Part shown: positions 55,540 through 64,000 of the stretch, piece after piece | Layout of the letters: each line of letters begins with the position of its first letter | Position numbering within the stretch: the first letter of the stretch is position 1 | NCBI RefSeq assembly: GCF_003290025.1 | Contig: NZ_QNHG01000003.1 | Coordinates: forward strand, 800,841 to 864,840 | Source of the DNA: Pseudogemmobacter bohemicus | Lineage (GTDB): Bacteria > Pseudomonadota > Alphaproteobacteria > Rhodobacterales > Rhodobacteraceae | DNA length: 64,000 bases | Reading direction: 5' to 3' | Notes under the pieces: generated by a model | The model's database searches: none | Seen by the model: the letters and a program-made list of their open reading frames with translations, nothing else | Told to the model about the DNA's origin: nothing | Made by a program: the position numbers and the translations under genes

Positions 55540-56500
55540 GACGGTCGGGGTGCTTCTTTCTCTTCGGCATGGCGTGTGTCGCCCTGGCTGCAGGAACTGG
55601 CGGATTTGGCGCTGCCGGAGGGGGGATCTCACGGTCGCCGTCGAATATTCGACGCTGAACTACAAGGGCAGGCTTTGTCGCGGGCCGGGCGGTGAGCTGG
55701 TCCGCACTTATCCGCATGTGCCGGGGATTGATTTCGCGGGCCGGGTCGAACATTCGGAAGATCCGGGTTTCAAACCGGGCGACCGGGCGTTCTGACCGGC
55801 TGGCGCGTCGGAGAGGGGCGGTGGGGTGGCTATGCCACCCGCGCAAGGGACAGGGCCGGCTGGCTGGTTCCGCAGCCTGAAAGGCTGAGCACCCGTGAGG
55901 CGATGGCGGTTGGAACCTCAGACTTTACCGCGATGCCGGGGGGATGGCGCTTGAGGCGCCTGGGCTGACCCGGGGCAGGGGGGCCTATGCCTGTGGCGGC
56001 GGCGGCCGGCGGCACAGGCCAGGTCGCGACGGCGATCCTGTCGCGGCCTCGCCATGAGGTCGCCTCCGTGACCGGCAGGGCCGGGACCGAGGCCTGTCTG
56101 CGCGGGCCGGGCGCAAGCCGTATCCTTGCGCGTGACGACTTCGCCGAGCCGGTGAAGCGGCTGCCTGAAAGCGAGACACGGGCGGGGCTGTGAGGATGCG
56201 GTTGGCGGGCCGATTCTGGTGCGGGTGCTCGGGCAGATGGGCTATGGCGGCCCTGTGGCAGCGGTGGAGGCTGGCTGGCGGATGTGTAACCGTAATCCCC
56301 CTTCCTGCTGCGCGGGGTGATCTCCCCGGGATCGACTGCGTCATGTGCCCGCTGCCACGCCGTATCGAGGCATGGAGCCGGGTCGCGCGCGATCTGCCCG
56401 TGGGTCTCCCTGAAGAGATGATACAACCGGCGCGGCTTAACGATTTGCCAGCCCTGGGGCCGAGATCCTGAGGGGCGCATCAGGGGCCGAGTGGTCGCTG
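55540..56500 (+). pseudogene. acuI: Decayed acrylyl-CoA reductase (AcuI/YhdH, MDR family)
   Basis: Segments in changing frames follow an AcuI-type NADPH-dependent zinc-free MDR reductase from start to end. They are QELADLALPEGG, GDLTVAVEYSTLNYKGRLC (about 55622-55675), TYPHVPGIDFAGRVEHSEDP, then after a slip LTGWRVGE, and later GTGQVATAILSRPRHEVASV. Next come ASRILARDDFAEPVKRLPES, RVLGQMGYGG, and finally EEMIQPARLNDLPALG with AEILRG near 56490. Intact relatives are about 330 residues long and act in acrylate/propionyl-CoA metabolism. At least four frameshifts and several stops make it clearly dead. Confidence 0.8.
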
Positions 56501-56750
56501 GCTGCCAGGTGCCTCCAGGCAGGAAAAGGCCGGCTGACGAGCCATTGGCCGCTGCTGCCGGCCAGATGGCGATCCGGTCCGGGTTGCCCTCTGCGCCAGA
56601 ACAGGAAAGGCTGCGTCAGCTGCGCCATCGGTCTGGGCGCGGCAGATGCCGGAGCCCGGACTGGCCTGTCTCCGCACCTGTCATTCCCGGCCCGACAGAG
56701 CCACCCGGGGCCGGCCCGTCGTGGGGGAGCGGCCCCGCTGCGCCATTTCC
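56501..56750. other. No gene recognised
   Basis: GC-rich debris between the acuI pseudogene and the end of the MmgE/PrpD gene. No motif or signal was seen. Confidence 0.35.
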
Positions 56751-58211
56751 CTAACTCCGCGCTGAAGCATTTGCTCTCCGGGACCGATAGTCCCGGAACA
56801 GTGCAGAGAGCGCCTTGCGAAGATCGGTTTCGGTCTCGGGGCGCCGCAAGGCCGCTTCAAGCTCTCCCGAAAGATCCAGCCCTGCCTGATCAAGCAGCAG
56901 CCCGACTTTTTGCCAGATCGCCCCGGGCGGGAGCGGCCTTCTGCTCCCGCCAAGCGGGCACTCAACCATCGCCGATATTCTCCGCCCATCGGTCTGGCAG
57001 ATTTCAACCCTTGCCGAGGGGCGTCTGAGGCTTCCTTTCATCGCCGCATCCATCGCCGGATCGGTTTCGAAGGACAGCAGCGACACGAAGTGGCGAATTT
57101 TTTCATCGCTGAGCGCCTGGTCATCGAACCAGGGCGCGCCGGCTGTGCGCCCTGTTGCGATACAGCCCAGCAAATGCGGCAGGCTGAACTGCGCATCAAT
57201 CGCATTGGCCGGCGGGAAATGTCCCATCTTCGCCCCCACATCCGCAAAGGAGTGAATGATGATCCTCTCGATGCGCGCGGGTTCCCTGACCGATTTGCGC
57301 CAGGCGATCTCGAACGCCTCCAGAGCGGGCGCAATCCAGCGGCAGGCGGGATAGGTCTTGAACGCGCCCTCGGCGGCCAGCCATTCGGTCCCGAGGGTCG
57401 CGGTCATTTGCACGGGATCGAAGCGATCCGAGCCCACCATGCGCCAATAGCCCTGAGGTCCGTCGAAAACCCTCTGCGGGCCATGAACGCCATGCAGAGC
57501 CAGCTCTACCCCCTGGACGCCGGCCTGGGCGGCCGGGGCGACGAAATCCTTCAGGGTGATGATCGGGCGATGAGACCAGTTATACTTATGCAGGCTTGGT
57601 ATCGCGGTCAGGCTGGCGGCAAGGCCGATGGCATTCTCCATCTCTTCCGCCGGCAGGCCGCGCAACCTTGCATAGGTAATGGCCGCGCCGACCGACTGAT
57701 GCTGGCCTATGCCATAGACCTCATGGAAGCGTTCCGCGCTTGGCTGCACCGAAAGGATCAGGCGGTTGTTCACCTCTGCACCGATGATGATCGCCGCAAG
57801 AAATGCCTCGCCGGTGACCGGACTGTCCCCAAGCGCAGCAAGCGCCGCCGCCACCAGCGAGGCACCGGGATGCCCCATGCCCTTGCCATCGCGTTCAAAC
57901 CCGTCATCGAAATCGAGCGCATTGGCCGCAAATGCATTGCTCAGCGCCGCGAGCATCGGCGAGGTCGTCGCATTGCTGCCGATCACCGGCGCGCCGGCGC
58001 CGGGGTTTCCATGGGCCAGAGCAAACCGGCGCAGCTCTGCCGCGATGGGAAGTGCCGCCCCTGCGGCTGCGCAGGCCAGGGTATCGGCGATATGCTGGCG
58101 CCAGATCTCCCGCACGGGTTCGGGGATATCGCCAGGGCCTGCACTGGCTGCGAAGGCAGCGATCCGCCCGGTCACATCAGAGGATGAAAAGGGCACAAGG
58201 TCTTCCGCCAT
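56751..58211 (-). CDS. MmgE/PrpD family protein
   Basis: This 486-residue cytoplasmic protein belongs to the MmgE/PrpD family, which includes 2-methylcitrate dehydratase and other lyase- or isomerase-type enzymes acting on small hydroxy-acids. Typical parts are HIADTLACAAAGAALP, NAFAANALDFDDGFE, HPGASLVAAALA, and FKTYPACRWIAPALEA. It is the last gene of an amino-acid-type ABC transporter operon, four bases after the permease stop. That suggests it processes the imported compound rather than serving the methylcitrate cycle. Confidence 0.88.
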   Translation of the reverse strand: MAEDLVPFSSSDVTGRIAAFAASAGPGDIPEPVREIWRQHIADTLACAAAGAALPIAAELRRFALAHGNPGAGAPVIGSNATTSPMLAALSNAFAANALDFDDGFERDGKGMGHPGASLVAAALAALGDSPVTGEAFLAAIIIGAEVNNRLILSVQPSAERFHEVYGIGQHQSVGAAITYARLRGLPAEEMENAIGLAASLTAIPSLHKYNWSHRPIITLKDFVAPAAQAGVQGVELALHGVHGPQRVFDGPQGYWRMVGSDRFDPVQMTATLGTEWLAAEGAFKTYPACRWIAPALEAFEIAWRKSVREPARIERIIIHSFADVGAKMGHFPPANAIDAQFSLPHLLGCIATGRTAGAPWFDDQALSDEKIRHFVSLLSFETDPAMDAAMKGSLRRPSARVEICQTDGRRISAMVECPLGGSRRPLPPGAIWQKVGLLLDQAGLDLSGELEAALRRPETETDLRKALSALFRDYRSRRANASARS

Positions 58212-58214
58212 GGC

Positions 58215-58889
58215 TCAGCGCCTGAAATAGCGTCTGTAGACGCGTCGCTCGATCGCACCGGCAACCAGGGATAGCGGCATGATGGTGAAGATGAAGAAAA
58301 GCGCAACAAAGGTCAGGATCTCTAGCGGCCGGAACGTATGCGTGCTGAGCCTTTGCCCCTCATAAAGAATCTCGCCGACAGCAATATAGCTGCCCAGAAC
58401 CGAGTTCTTGATCGCCATAATGCACTGACCGGTAAAGGGCGGCATGATGCGCAGGAAGGCCAGCGGAATGATGATCCGTTTCAGGATCAGGAGGCGCGAC
58501 ATACCGACCGAATGGGCGGCCTCGATCAGGCCCCGGTCCACCGCCTGGACCCCCGAGCGGAAGATCTCGGCGAAATAAACCCCGGAATAGAGCGAAATCG
58601 CCACCACAGAGGTCCAGTATCCGGGCAGGGTCAGGCCGGTCAGGATCGGCAGGCAGTAATAGCTCCAGACCACCAGCACAAGCGGCGGCGCAGAGCGAAA
58701 GACCTCGATGATGGCCGTTGCGGGCCAGCGCAGGATCGCATGGTCCGACATCCGCAGCGGCGTCAGCAACATGCCGATCACGATCCCCAGGACCACCGAG
58801 AGGCCAACGATGCGCATGGTCGTCAGAACGCCCTGCCAGAGCATCCCGCGATATTCCCACAGGATGCCGAAATTCCAGTCATAGTCCAT
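58215..58889 (-). CDS. Polar amino acid-type ABC transporter permease
   Basis: This inner-membrane permease of 224 residues belongs to the HisM/GlnP family, with about five transmembrane segments. The coupling loop RGLIEAAHSVGMSRLLILKRIIIPLA (about residues 138-163) is the expected EAA motif. It lies two bases after the ATPase stop and four bases before the MmgE/PrpD gene. It probably forms a homodimer, as no second permease gene is present. Confidence 0.93.
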   Translation of the reverse strand: MDYDWNFGILWEYRGMLWQGVLTTMRIVGLSVVLGIVIGMLLTPLRMSDHAILRWPATAIIEVFRSAPPLVLVVWSYYCLPILTGLTLPGYWTSVVAISLYSGVYFAEIFRSGVQAVDRGLIEAAHSVGMSRLLILKRIIIPLAFLRIMPPFTGQCIMAIKNSVLGSYIAVGEILYEGQRLSTHTFRPLEILTFVALFFIFTIMPLSLVAGAIERRVYRRYFRR

Positions 58890-58891
58890 GA

Positions 58892-59692
58892 TCAGCTTCC
58901 CTCGGACATCGCGGCCTCACCGCGCAGCCCGGCAAAGAACGAGGCGGCAATCGGGTTTTGCGATTCCAGCATCACCTCACGCGGCGGCCCGGCTTCGATC
59001 AGCCTGCCCTCATGCAAAAGCATCACCCGGTCACAGACATCGCGGGCGAAAGCCATTTCATGGGTGACGACAAGCATGGTGGTTCCCGCTTCGGCCAGAT
59101 CGCGCATCACGCGCAAGACCTCGGCGACCAGCTCGGGATCAAGCGACGAGGTCGGCTCGTCGAACAACATCAGCTTCGGGCGCATCGCCAGCGCGCGGGC
59201 GATGGCAACCCGCTGCTGCTGACCGCCGGACAGGCGGATCGGATATTGATCTGCCTTGTGCTCCATGCCGACATCGCGCAAGAGCCGCATCGCCCCGGCG
59301 CGGGCCTCTTCCTGCGACAGGCCAAGAACCCTGACCGGCCCCTCGATCACATTTTCGATCACGGTCATATGGGGCCAGAGATTGAAATTCTGGAACACCA
59401 TCGCCATCTGGCGGCGCTGTCTGGCCAGAACCCCGGCGGGATGCGGGCGGCGCCGGGCCTGGCTGCTGTCAACACCGACCTCTTCATTCTCCAGAAGGAT
59501 CCGCCCCGAATTCGGGATCTCAAGGAAGTTGAGGCAGCGCAGCAGCGTCGATTTCCCCGAGCCGCTGCGCCCCAGCAGGCCAACGACCTGCCGGGGGAAG
59601 ACGTCGAAGGAAATGCCTTTCAGCACCTCGACCGGGCCATAGGATTTCTTCAGATCCTGAATCGACAGGATCGGGCTTTGAGGGCCGGCCAT
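58892..59692 (-). CDS. Polar amino acid-type ABC transporter ATP-binding protein
   Basis: At 266 residues it shows all ABC ATPase motifs: Walker A GRSGSGKST, Q-loop MVFQNFNLWPHMTV, signature LSGGQQQRVAIARAL, Walker B LMLFDEPTSSLD and the switch His in VTHEM. It is of the GlnQ/HisP class. ATG 59692 (MAGPQSPILSI) is used; upstream in-frame codons lie in the binding-protein gene. An insertion after EEVGVDSSQ (about 20 residues, basic) before the Q-loop is slightly longer than in GlnQ. The gene is intact despite the nonsense codon in the upstream binding-protein gene. Confidence 0.94.
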   Translation of the reverse strand: MAGPQSPILSIQDLKKSYGPVEVLKGISFDVFPRQVVGLLGRSGSGKSTLLRCLNFLEIPNSGRILLENEEVGVDSSQARRRPHPAGVLARQRRQMAMVFQNFNLWPHMTVIENVIEGPVRVLGLSQEEARAGAMRLLRDVGMEHKADQYPIRLSGGQQQRVAIARALAMRPKLMLFDEPTSSLDPELVAEVLRVMRDLAEAGTTMLVVTHEMAFARDVCDRVMLLHEGRLIEAGPPREVMLESQNPIAASFFAGLRGEAAMSEGS

Positions 59693-59693
59693 C

Positions 59694-60494
59694 TCAGCCG
59701 GCCACGGTCGTATAGCGCGCCCAGATTTCATCCATGGCACCGCTGGCCACGAGTTTCTGCAATTCTGCATCCAGCCAGTCATGCAGCTTTTGATCGGTCG
59801 ATTTGCGCAGCCCGATATTGGTCGGCTGCCGTTCCACCGGCTGGGGAATGATCATGGTGCCACGCCCGCGATTGTTCAGATAGTCGGCGATCTGCGCATC
59901 CGAGGTCACCAGGGCATCCGCCCGGCCGCTTTCCAGTTCCAGAAACATCGCATCGCTCGACGGCACGATCACCCAATTGGTATCGGGAAGTCTGGGCTGC
60001 AAAATGCGCGCGGCCCCCGATCCGTCGATCACCGCAAGGCGGATATCCGGGGTGTTGATGGCCTCTCAGGTTCCAAGACTTTCGGCATTGCCTTTCAGCG
60101 TCAGGATCGAAAGCTGCAAGCCGCCGATCTCATCAGTGAAATCGATCGCCGCGGCGCGTTCCGGTGTCTCATTATAGGCGCCCATCAGGTCAAACCGCTG
60201 CGATTGCAGACCGGCCACCGCCGTGCCCCATTGGGTCTCGACATATTCCACATGGATGCCTTGCGGTTCGAAAATGGCGGTCAGGATATCGGGGACAAGG
60301 CCGCTCCACTCGCCGGTCGAGAAATCGCGCTCAAACCAGGGCATGGCTTCGACGGCACCGGCGCGAATGCGCTTCTCTGCCATCATGCGGTCAAATTCCG
60401 TGCTGTCACCGGCAAGGCTCAGCGTCGGCACAATTGCAGCTGCAGCGCTGCTGATCAGCAGGGATCTCCGGGAAATGCTCAGGGTCGTGGTCAT
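59694..60494 (-). pseudogene. ABC transporter substrate-binding protein interrupted by one in-frame TGA
   Basis: The open part (60494 to 60066) begins MTTTLSISRRSLLISSAAAA, a Tat-like signal, followed by a family-3 solute-binding domain (VPDILTAIFEPQGIHVEYVE, RFDLMGAYNETPERAAAIDF). A TGA at 60068-60066 interrupts LGT-stop-EAINTPDIRLAV. The same frame then stays open to 59694 with DALVTSDAQIADYLNN and a normal end. In relatives this place is often SWEDLNKPG, so the lost codon was probably Trp (TGG to TGA). No other defect is seen. Total length of about 266 residues is normal for the family. Confidence 0.85.
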
Positions 60495-60601
60495 TTGGCT
60501 CTCCGTTGGACAGTTTATTGGTTTTATCGCTTGACTATGCGGTTGCAGAATTCATGCTGTCTAATGCTTTGTTTTGCGAAACCTATAGCCACGGGGAATG
60601 C
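60495..60601. promoter_or_regulatory. Divergent promoter region, ABC operon / LysR regulator
   Basis: This 107-bp AT-rich spacer contains ATTCATGCTGTCTAAT (60550-60565), an interrupted palindrome with T-N11-A spacing as in LysR operators. The layout (regulator divergent from its target operon) is the standard LysR arrangement. The operator is inferred by eye only. Confidence 0.45.
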
Positions 60602-61516
60602 ATGGACCGCCGGGAGATCGAGGTTTTCGTGACCGTGATGCAGCTTGGATCCGTCTCTGGTGCGGCGCGGGCGCTGAACATGGCACAGCCCTCGGTCTCC
60701 AAGGCGATTGCACTGATCGAGCGCAGGCACGGGATGGCGCTTTTCGAGCGCAGGCGGGGCCGGCTGGTGGCCACGGGGGCGGCGCAGCAACTGGTGGGCG
60801 AGGCCACGAGGATCTATGAGGAACTTGCCCGTTTCGACCGTCAGATTGATGCGATCCGGCAGCTGCGGCCGAATGTGGTGCGGGTGGCCTCGACCCCGTC
60901 TCTGTCGCTGTCGCTGCTGCCGCTGATCGTCAGCCGGCATCGCAAAATGATGCGGTCTCAGGGCTTTATCCTCGATATGCATCCGAACCATGATATCGCC
61001 GCCGCTGTTGCGCGGCGGCAATATGATATCGGGCTTATGGTTCATGCGGGCGCAGAGCCACCCCCTGATACGCTGACCATCAGGCGCGGCCGCATCGTCT
61101 GTGTCTTTCAGGAGGCGGATCCGCTGGCCCGGTTTGCAGAGGTTTCACCGGCACAGCTTGAAAATCGTGACCTGATCGCGATCACCACCGATCTGGGGAT
61201 CGTTTCGATGCTTGCCGGCAATGTCCCCGTCTTCAACAGCCGCTTTGCGCGCGGATTTGAGACCAACCGCTACAATATTGCCATCAACCTCGTGCGTCAG
61301 GGGCTTGGGGTCACGCTGGTTGATGAATTCACCATGTTCGGCCAGGAGGGCCGGGGGCTGTGCTGGCGGCCATTATCGCCCGCGCTGGAAGTCTCGCTGC
61401 TGGTTGCCCTGCCGGATATCCGCTCGCTGCGCCCCGAAGTCGCGCAGATCCTCGACATCATCAAAGCGGTGCCTTTCCCGGGTTCCGATCTGACGCCGGC
61501 CGCCGAAAACGGCTGA
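60602..61516 (+). CDS. LysR-family transcriptional regulator (divergent from the ABC operon)
   Basis: At 304 residues it has an N-terminal winged HTH (FVTVMQLGSVSGAARALNMAQPSVSKAIALIERR, about residues 8-41) and a C-terminal LysR substrate-binding domain (RVASTPSLSLSLLPLIVSRH onward). ATG 60602 (MDRREIEVF) is chosen as the usual LysR start; GGGG lies a few bases upstream. It likely controls the transporter/MmgE operon in response to the imported compound. Confidence 0.92.
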   Translation: MDRREIEVFVTVMQLGSVSGAARALNMAQPSVSKAIALIERRHGMALFERRRGRLVATGAAQQLVGEATRIYEELARFDRQIDAIRQLRPNVVRVASTPSLSLSLLPLIVSRHRKMMRSQGFILDMHPNHDIAAAVARRQYDIGLMVHAGAEPPPDTLTIRRGRIVCVFQEADPLARFAEVSPAQLENRDLIAITTDLGIVSMLAGNVPVFNSRFARGFETNRYNIAINLVRQGLGVTLVDEFTMFGQEGRGLCWRPLSPALEVSLLVALPDIRSLRPEVAQILDIIKAVPFPGSDLTPAAENG

Positions 61517-62545
61517 CGGCAGGGTGCGGATCCAGGCGGGCCGCATAGTGGTCAGGGCCAGAGCCTTGCAAAACCCGCCTCCGGCTGCCGCGCCCCCCAG
61601 ACGATACCGGCGCGGAAATTGGCAGTCACCGCGTCTTCCGGCATCGGATCATCCCCGGGCGGGACACGCATTGCCGGCGGGAAAGCTTGCGGCGGCTGCC
61701 ATCCAGCAGGGGCAGGCCGATCCCTGCGGGCGCGATCCATGTCCCGCTGATATCCGGATCAATCAGGGCATTGCGGCGCATCGCAAGACCGGCGCCGGCG
61801 GCGCGGATCCTGTCAGATGCGCAGGTGGCGATGCGGACTTCGCCTGTCGCCAGCGCGGCGGCGAAAGCACAGGCCGCGTTGAACCGGGCATGGACCACCG
61901 GATTTGGGCGATCTGGGATGAAACCGGCACCCGAGATGTGGTGAGCCATACCGGCGTTGCGCCCGAGACGCTTCAGATTGTCGATATCGGGCAGGTCGAG
62001 CGCCATTGGCCCGGGCGAGACCTGTGAGGGTGATTCGGCCCCATCATCCTTCGGCAGGCGCAAAAAGGAGGCTGCTGACAAGAGGCTCCTGGCCGTTCGG
62101 GAGGAGGGTTCCCGACCAGGGGCCTTCGTCAACGCCGCAGGTCCCCCGATGGCGACCGCGATCACGCCGGGGCAGGATTGCGACTATACCGGCGACGATC
62201 TGGTGATGGCCGACACTCTGCCACAGCCCATCGTTATGGGCGCCGACATGGGCTGTGTTCTGATAGAATCAGAGAAGACATGAGAGACACAAACCCTGTC
62301 GATGACACCGATGCGCAAGATCCGAAAGGGTCGCAAGGGGGGCGACATGACCATCTCCATCCTGAGAAATAGGGCTGAACGCGGCTTCAGCAAGCTCAGG
62401 AACAGCCGTCGGCTGGCAAGCCGATACGACGAGAGCGCAGGCCGTTTCCCGGTTTCGTTGCAATCGACTGTATCAGGATATGGCTCTGCCATTTGTCACC
62501 ATGACCCGCACGGGATGGCCTGGATGGGGCCCCGCAACCAGGCGA
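61517..62545. pseudogene. Decayed genes of unknown family
   Basis: On the minus strand two pieces in different frames look like one former protein: DNLKRLGRNAGMAHHISGAG ... TWIAPAGIGLPLLDG (about 62030-61680), then after a slip AFPPAMRVPPGDDPMPEDAV ... GARQPEAGFARLWP, ending at 61552. On the plus strand, a fragment ending at 62283 (ATAITPGQDCDYTGDDLVMA, then DTLPQPIVMGADMG) looks like a C-terminus of another protein. I recognise neither family. From 62284 to 62545 I see nothing. Confidence 0.4.
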
Positions 62546-63448
62546 TCAGCGGCAGATACGCCTTTTCAGCAGATCCTCCATCCAGTCCGCAAAGGCGGTC
62601 AGGCGGCGCGGCATGCGGGGGGCTCCGGGAAACAGCAGGGTCATGGGCATCGGAGCCGGCCGGTAATCGGGCATGACCTCGACCAGCTCGTGCCGTGTCA
62701 GATGATTTGCAACATCATAGGCCGGAATCTGGATCAGCCCCAATCCTGCCAGCGCGCAGGCGATATAGCCCTCGGCACTGTTGGCACTGACGCGCCAGGG
62801 GACAGCGGAGCTGCGCAGCCGCCCGCCCTCCTGCCATTCCCAGTCCGCGACACGACCGGTCGAGGGCGAGGCATAGGCGATCTGCAGATGTTTGCCGATA
62901 TCCGCCGGGGTGAGGGGCGTGCCGTGCCGGGCCAGATAGGCCGGGCTTGCCACATTGATCTGGGCGATCTCGCCAATGCGCCGTGCCTTCAGGCCGGAAT
63001 CGGCCAGCGGCCCGATCCGCAGAGCAAGGTCCACCCTTTCGCCCAGCAGATCGACTGCGCGATCGGTCATCCCCAACTCCACCCGGATCGCAGGCCAGAG
63101 CGTCAGGAATTCCGGAAGGGCAGGCGCCACGATCAGCCGACCGATCCGACCGGGCAGATCGACCCGGATACGGCCTTCGACCCTGTGGCTGGCGCTGCGG
63201 AACATCGCCTCCATCTCCTCGCCCTCGGCCAGCCAGGAAAGACAGCGCTCGTAGAATTCTTCACCCTCATCGGTGGGCGCGACCACGCGTGTAGTGCGGT
63301 TCAGAAGCCGCACGCCCAGCCTTGCCTCGATATCCGCGATTGCAGTCGAGACGCTGGAACGCGGCATCTGCAGCGTGTCGGCCGCGCGGGTGAAACTGCG
63401 CGCCTCAACGACACGGGTGAAGATGCGATAAAGCGTGATCTGATCCAT
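62546..63448 (-). CDS. LysR-family transcriptional regulator (divergent from the SDR gene)
   Basis: This 300-residue protein has an HTH at residues 5-60 (YRIFTRVVEARSFTRAADTLQMPRSSVSTAIADIEARLG) and the CrgA-type substrate-binding domain (RVEGRIRVDLPGRIGRLIVAPALPEFL). ATG 63448 (MDQITLY) is the standard position. It is divergent from an SDR gene it probably regulates. The sequence is clean compared with the decayed stretch just behind it. Confidence 0.92.
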   Translation of the reverse strand: MDQITLYRIFTRVVEARSFTRAADTLQMPRSSVSTAIADIEARLGVRLLNRTTRVVAPTDEGEEFYERCLSWLAEGEEMEAMFRSASHRVEGRIRVDLPGRIGRLIVAPALPEFLTLWPAIRVELGMTDRAVDLLGERVDLALRIGPLADSGLKARRIGEIAQINVASPAYLARHGTPLTPADIGKHLQIAYASPSTGRVADWEWQEGGRLRSSAVPWRVSANSAEGYIACALAGLGLIQIPAYDVANHLTRHELVEVMPDYRPAPMPMTLLFPGAPRMPRRLTAFADWMEDLLKRRICR

Positions 63449-63543
63449 TGTTCGTTCTGTGCGACAGGTGAGGTCAGAATGGAAGGATTTATTCGATCTG
63501 ATCTGAACACATATCAAGGCCCTGTCAAAGAGGAGCCGTTGAT
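63449..63543. promoter_or_regulatory. Divergent promoter region, LysR / SDR
   Basis: The 95-bp spacer contains an imperfect palindrome with TTC and GAA ends (63492-63507) that could bind the LysR protein. AGAGGAG at about 63528-63534 serves the SDR gene as Shine-Dalgarno. Confidence 0.4.
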
Positions 63544-64000
63544 ATGACCAGTAGAACCATTGCCGGGAAGACCATCCTGATTGCGGGTGGGGCCAAGAAC
63601 CTTGGCGGGCTGCTCGCGCGGGACTTTGCATCCCTCGGCGCAAAGGCCATCGTGATCCACTATAACAGTGCGGCAAGCGCGAAGGATGCCGAGGCAACCC
63701 TGGCCGCCGTCAGGGCGGCGGGCAGCGAGGCCGTTGCGATCCAGGCCGATCTGACCACCGCGGGCGCGGTGGAGCGGCTCTTTGCAGAGGCTGTTGCCGC
63801 CGTCGGGCGCCCCGATATTGCGATCAACACCGTGGGTAAAGTGCTGAAAAAGCCGATCGCCGCGATCTCGGAAGCCGAATATGACGAGATGAGCGCGGTG
63901 AACGCCAAAGCGGCTTTCTTCTTCCTGAAAGAGGCGGGCAAGGCCGTGAATGATAACGGGTCGATCTGCACCCTCGTGACGTCGCTGCTGGGTGCCTATA
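63544..64000 (+). CDS. Short-chain dehydrogenase/reductase, N-terminal part (runs off the window)
   Basis: The 152 codons present begin MTSRTIAGKTILIAGGAKNL. The dinucleotide-binding glycine motif is GGAKNLGG (residues of about 15-22); NTVG stands in for the NNAG motif, and a catalytic Ser is expected just at the end (VTSLLGAY). The frame is open to the last base of the window. Substrate is unknown. The divergent LysR gene suggests inducible expression. Confidence 0.88.
   Translation, partial: MTSRTIAGKTILIAGGAKNLGGLLARDFASLGAKAIVIHYNSAASAKDAEATLAAVRAAGSEAVAIQADLTTAGAVERLFAEAVAAVGRPDIAINTVGKVLKKPIAAISEAEYDEMSAVNAKAAFFFLKEAGKAVNDNGSICTLVTSLLGAY

Noticed and set aside
60066..60068. TGA in the binding-protein gene as a selenocysteine codon
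   Set aside because: Binding proteins of this family have no selenocysteine, no SECIS-like hairpin is evident right after it, and a lost Trp codon explains it better.

Overview
The window is high-GC DNA read from one contig of an alphaproteobacterium, most likely a member of the Rhodobacteraceae (Rhodobacter/Paracoccus-like). The pointers are the hisS-hisZ-hisG order with a short HisG, DUF1467 next to methylmalonyl-CoA epimerase, a DUF2125 protein, a GT14/DUF5928 glycosyltransferase, and a short dispersed palindromic element of a kind common in this family. I see no rRNA, tRNA or CRISPR array.

Layout. 1-4080: a WecA/MraY-like sugar-phosphate transferase, then about 2 kb of decayed DNA holding a broken IS5 (IS427-type) transposase. 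4083-10600: housekeeping and small genes (nitroreductase, EI24 membrane protein, DUF1467, methylmalonyl-CoA epimerase, a response regulator, GNAT, DUF1993, aspS). 10689-20260: a tight minus-strand operon, xdhA-xdhB-xdhC followed by a nucleoside/purine-type ABC importer (two-domain ATPase, two permeases, BMP binding protein) and a terminator. 20513-29588: dnaE, a DUF1444 tandem pair (one copy frameshifted), slyX, and hisS-hisZ-hisG. 29602-36097: the rest of purine breakdown (allA, ureidoglycine aminohydrolase, a puuE-uraD fusion, uraH, puuD). Together with xdhABC and the importer this gives a route from imported purine through xanthine, urate, 5-hydroxyisourate, OHCU and allantoin to ureidoglycine/ureidoglycolate, split in two by dnaE and the his genes.

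36216-41560: envelope proteins, a sulfotransferase divergent from a GT14 glycosyltransferase, and a HIT protein. 41659-46477: a sulfur-oxidation island (soxZ, soxY, two flavocytochrome-c-type flavoproteins, a YeeE/YedE transporter, a c-type cytochrome) in which most genes are broken by frameshifts and stops although both flanks are clean. 46688-52406: two tandem Kdo-transferase genes and acnB. 53007-56500: a second gene graveyard (decayed livF, a livH-livK deletion fusion, an IS66 orfA scrap, an acuI pseudogene). 56751-61516: an amino-acid-type ABC transporter with an MmgE/PrpD protein and a divergent LysR regulator; the binding-protein gene carries one in-frame TGA. 61517-62545 is decayed. 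The window ends with a LysR gene divergent from an SDR gene that runs off the edge.

The most unusual signal is a roughly 50-70 bp repeat (AT-rich core plus GC-rich hairpin) present four times between 17.6 and 30.2 kb. Two copies sit in frame inside xdhA and xdhB, the two subunits of one enzyme. A third supplies the last codons and stop of allA while lying directly behind hisG. The decay of the sox and liv islands and the single nonsense codon in the ABC binding protein also deserve checking.
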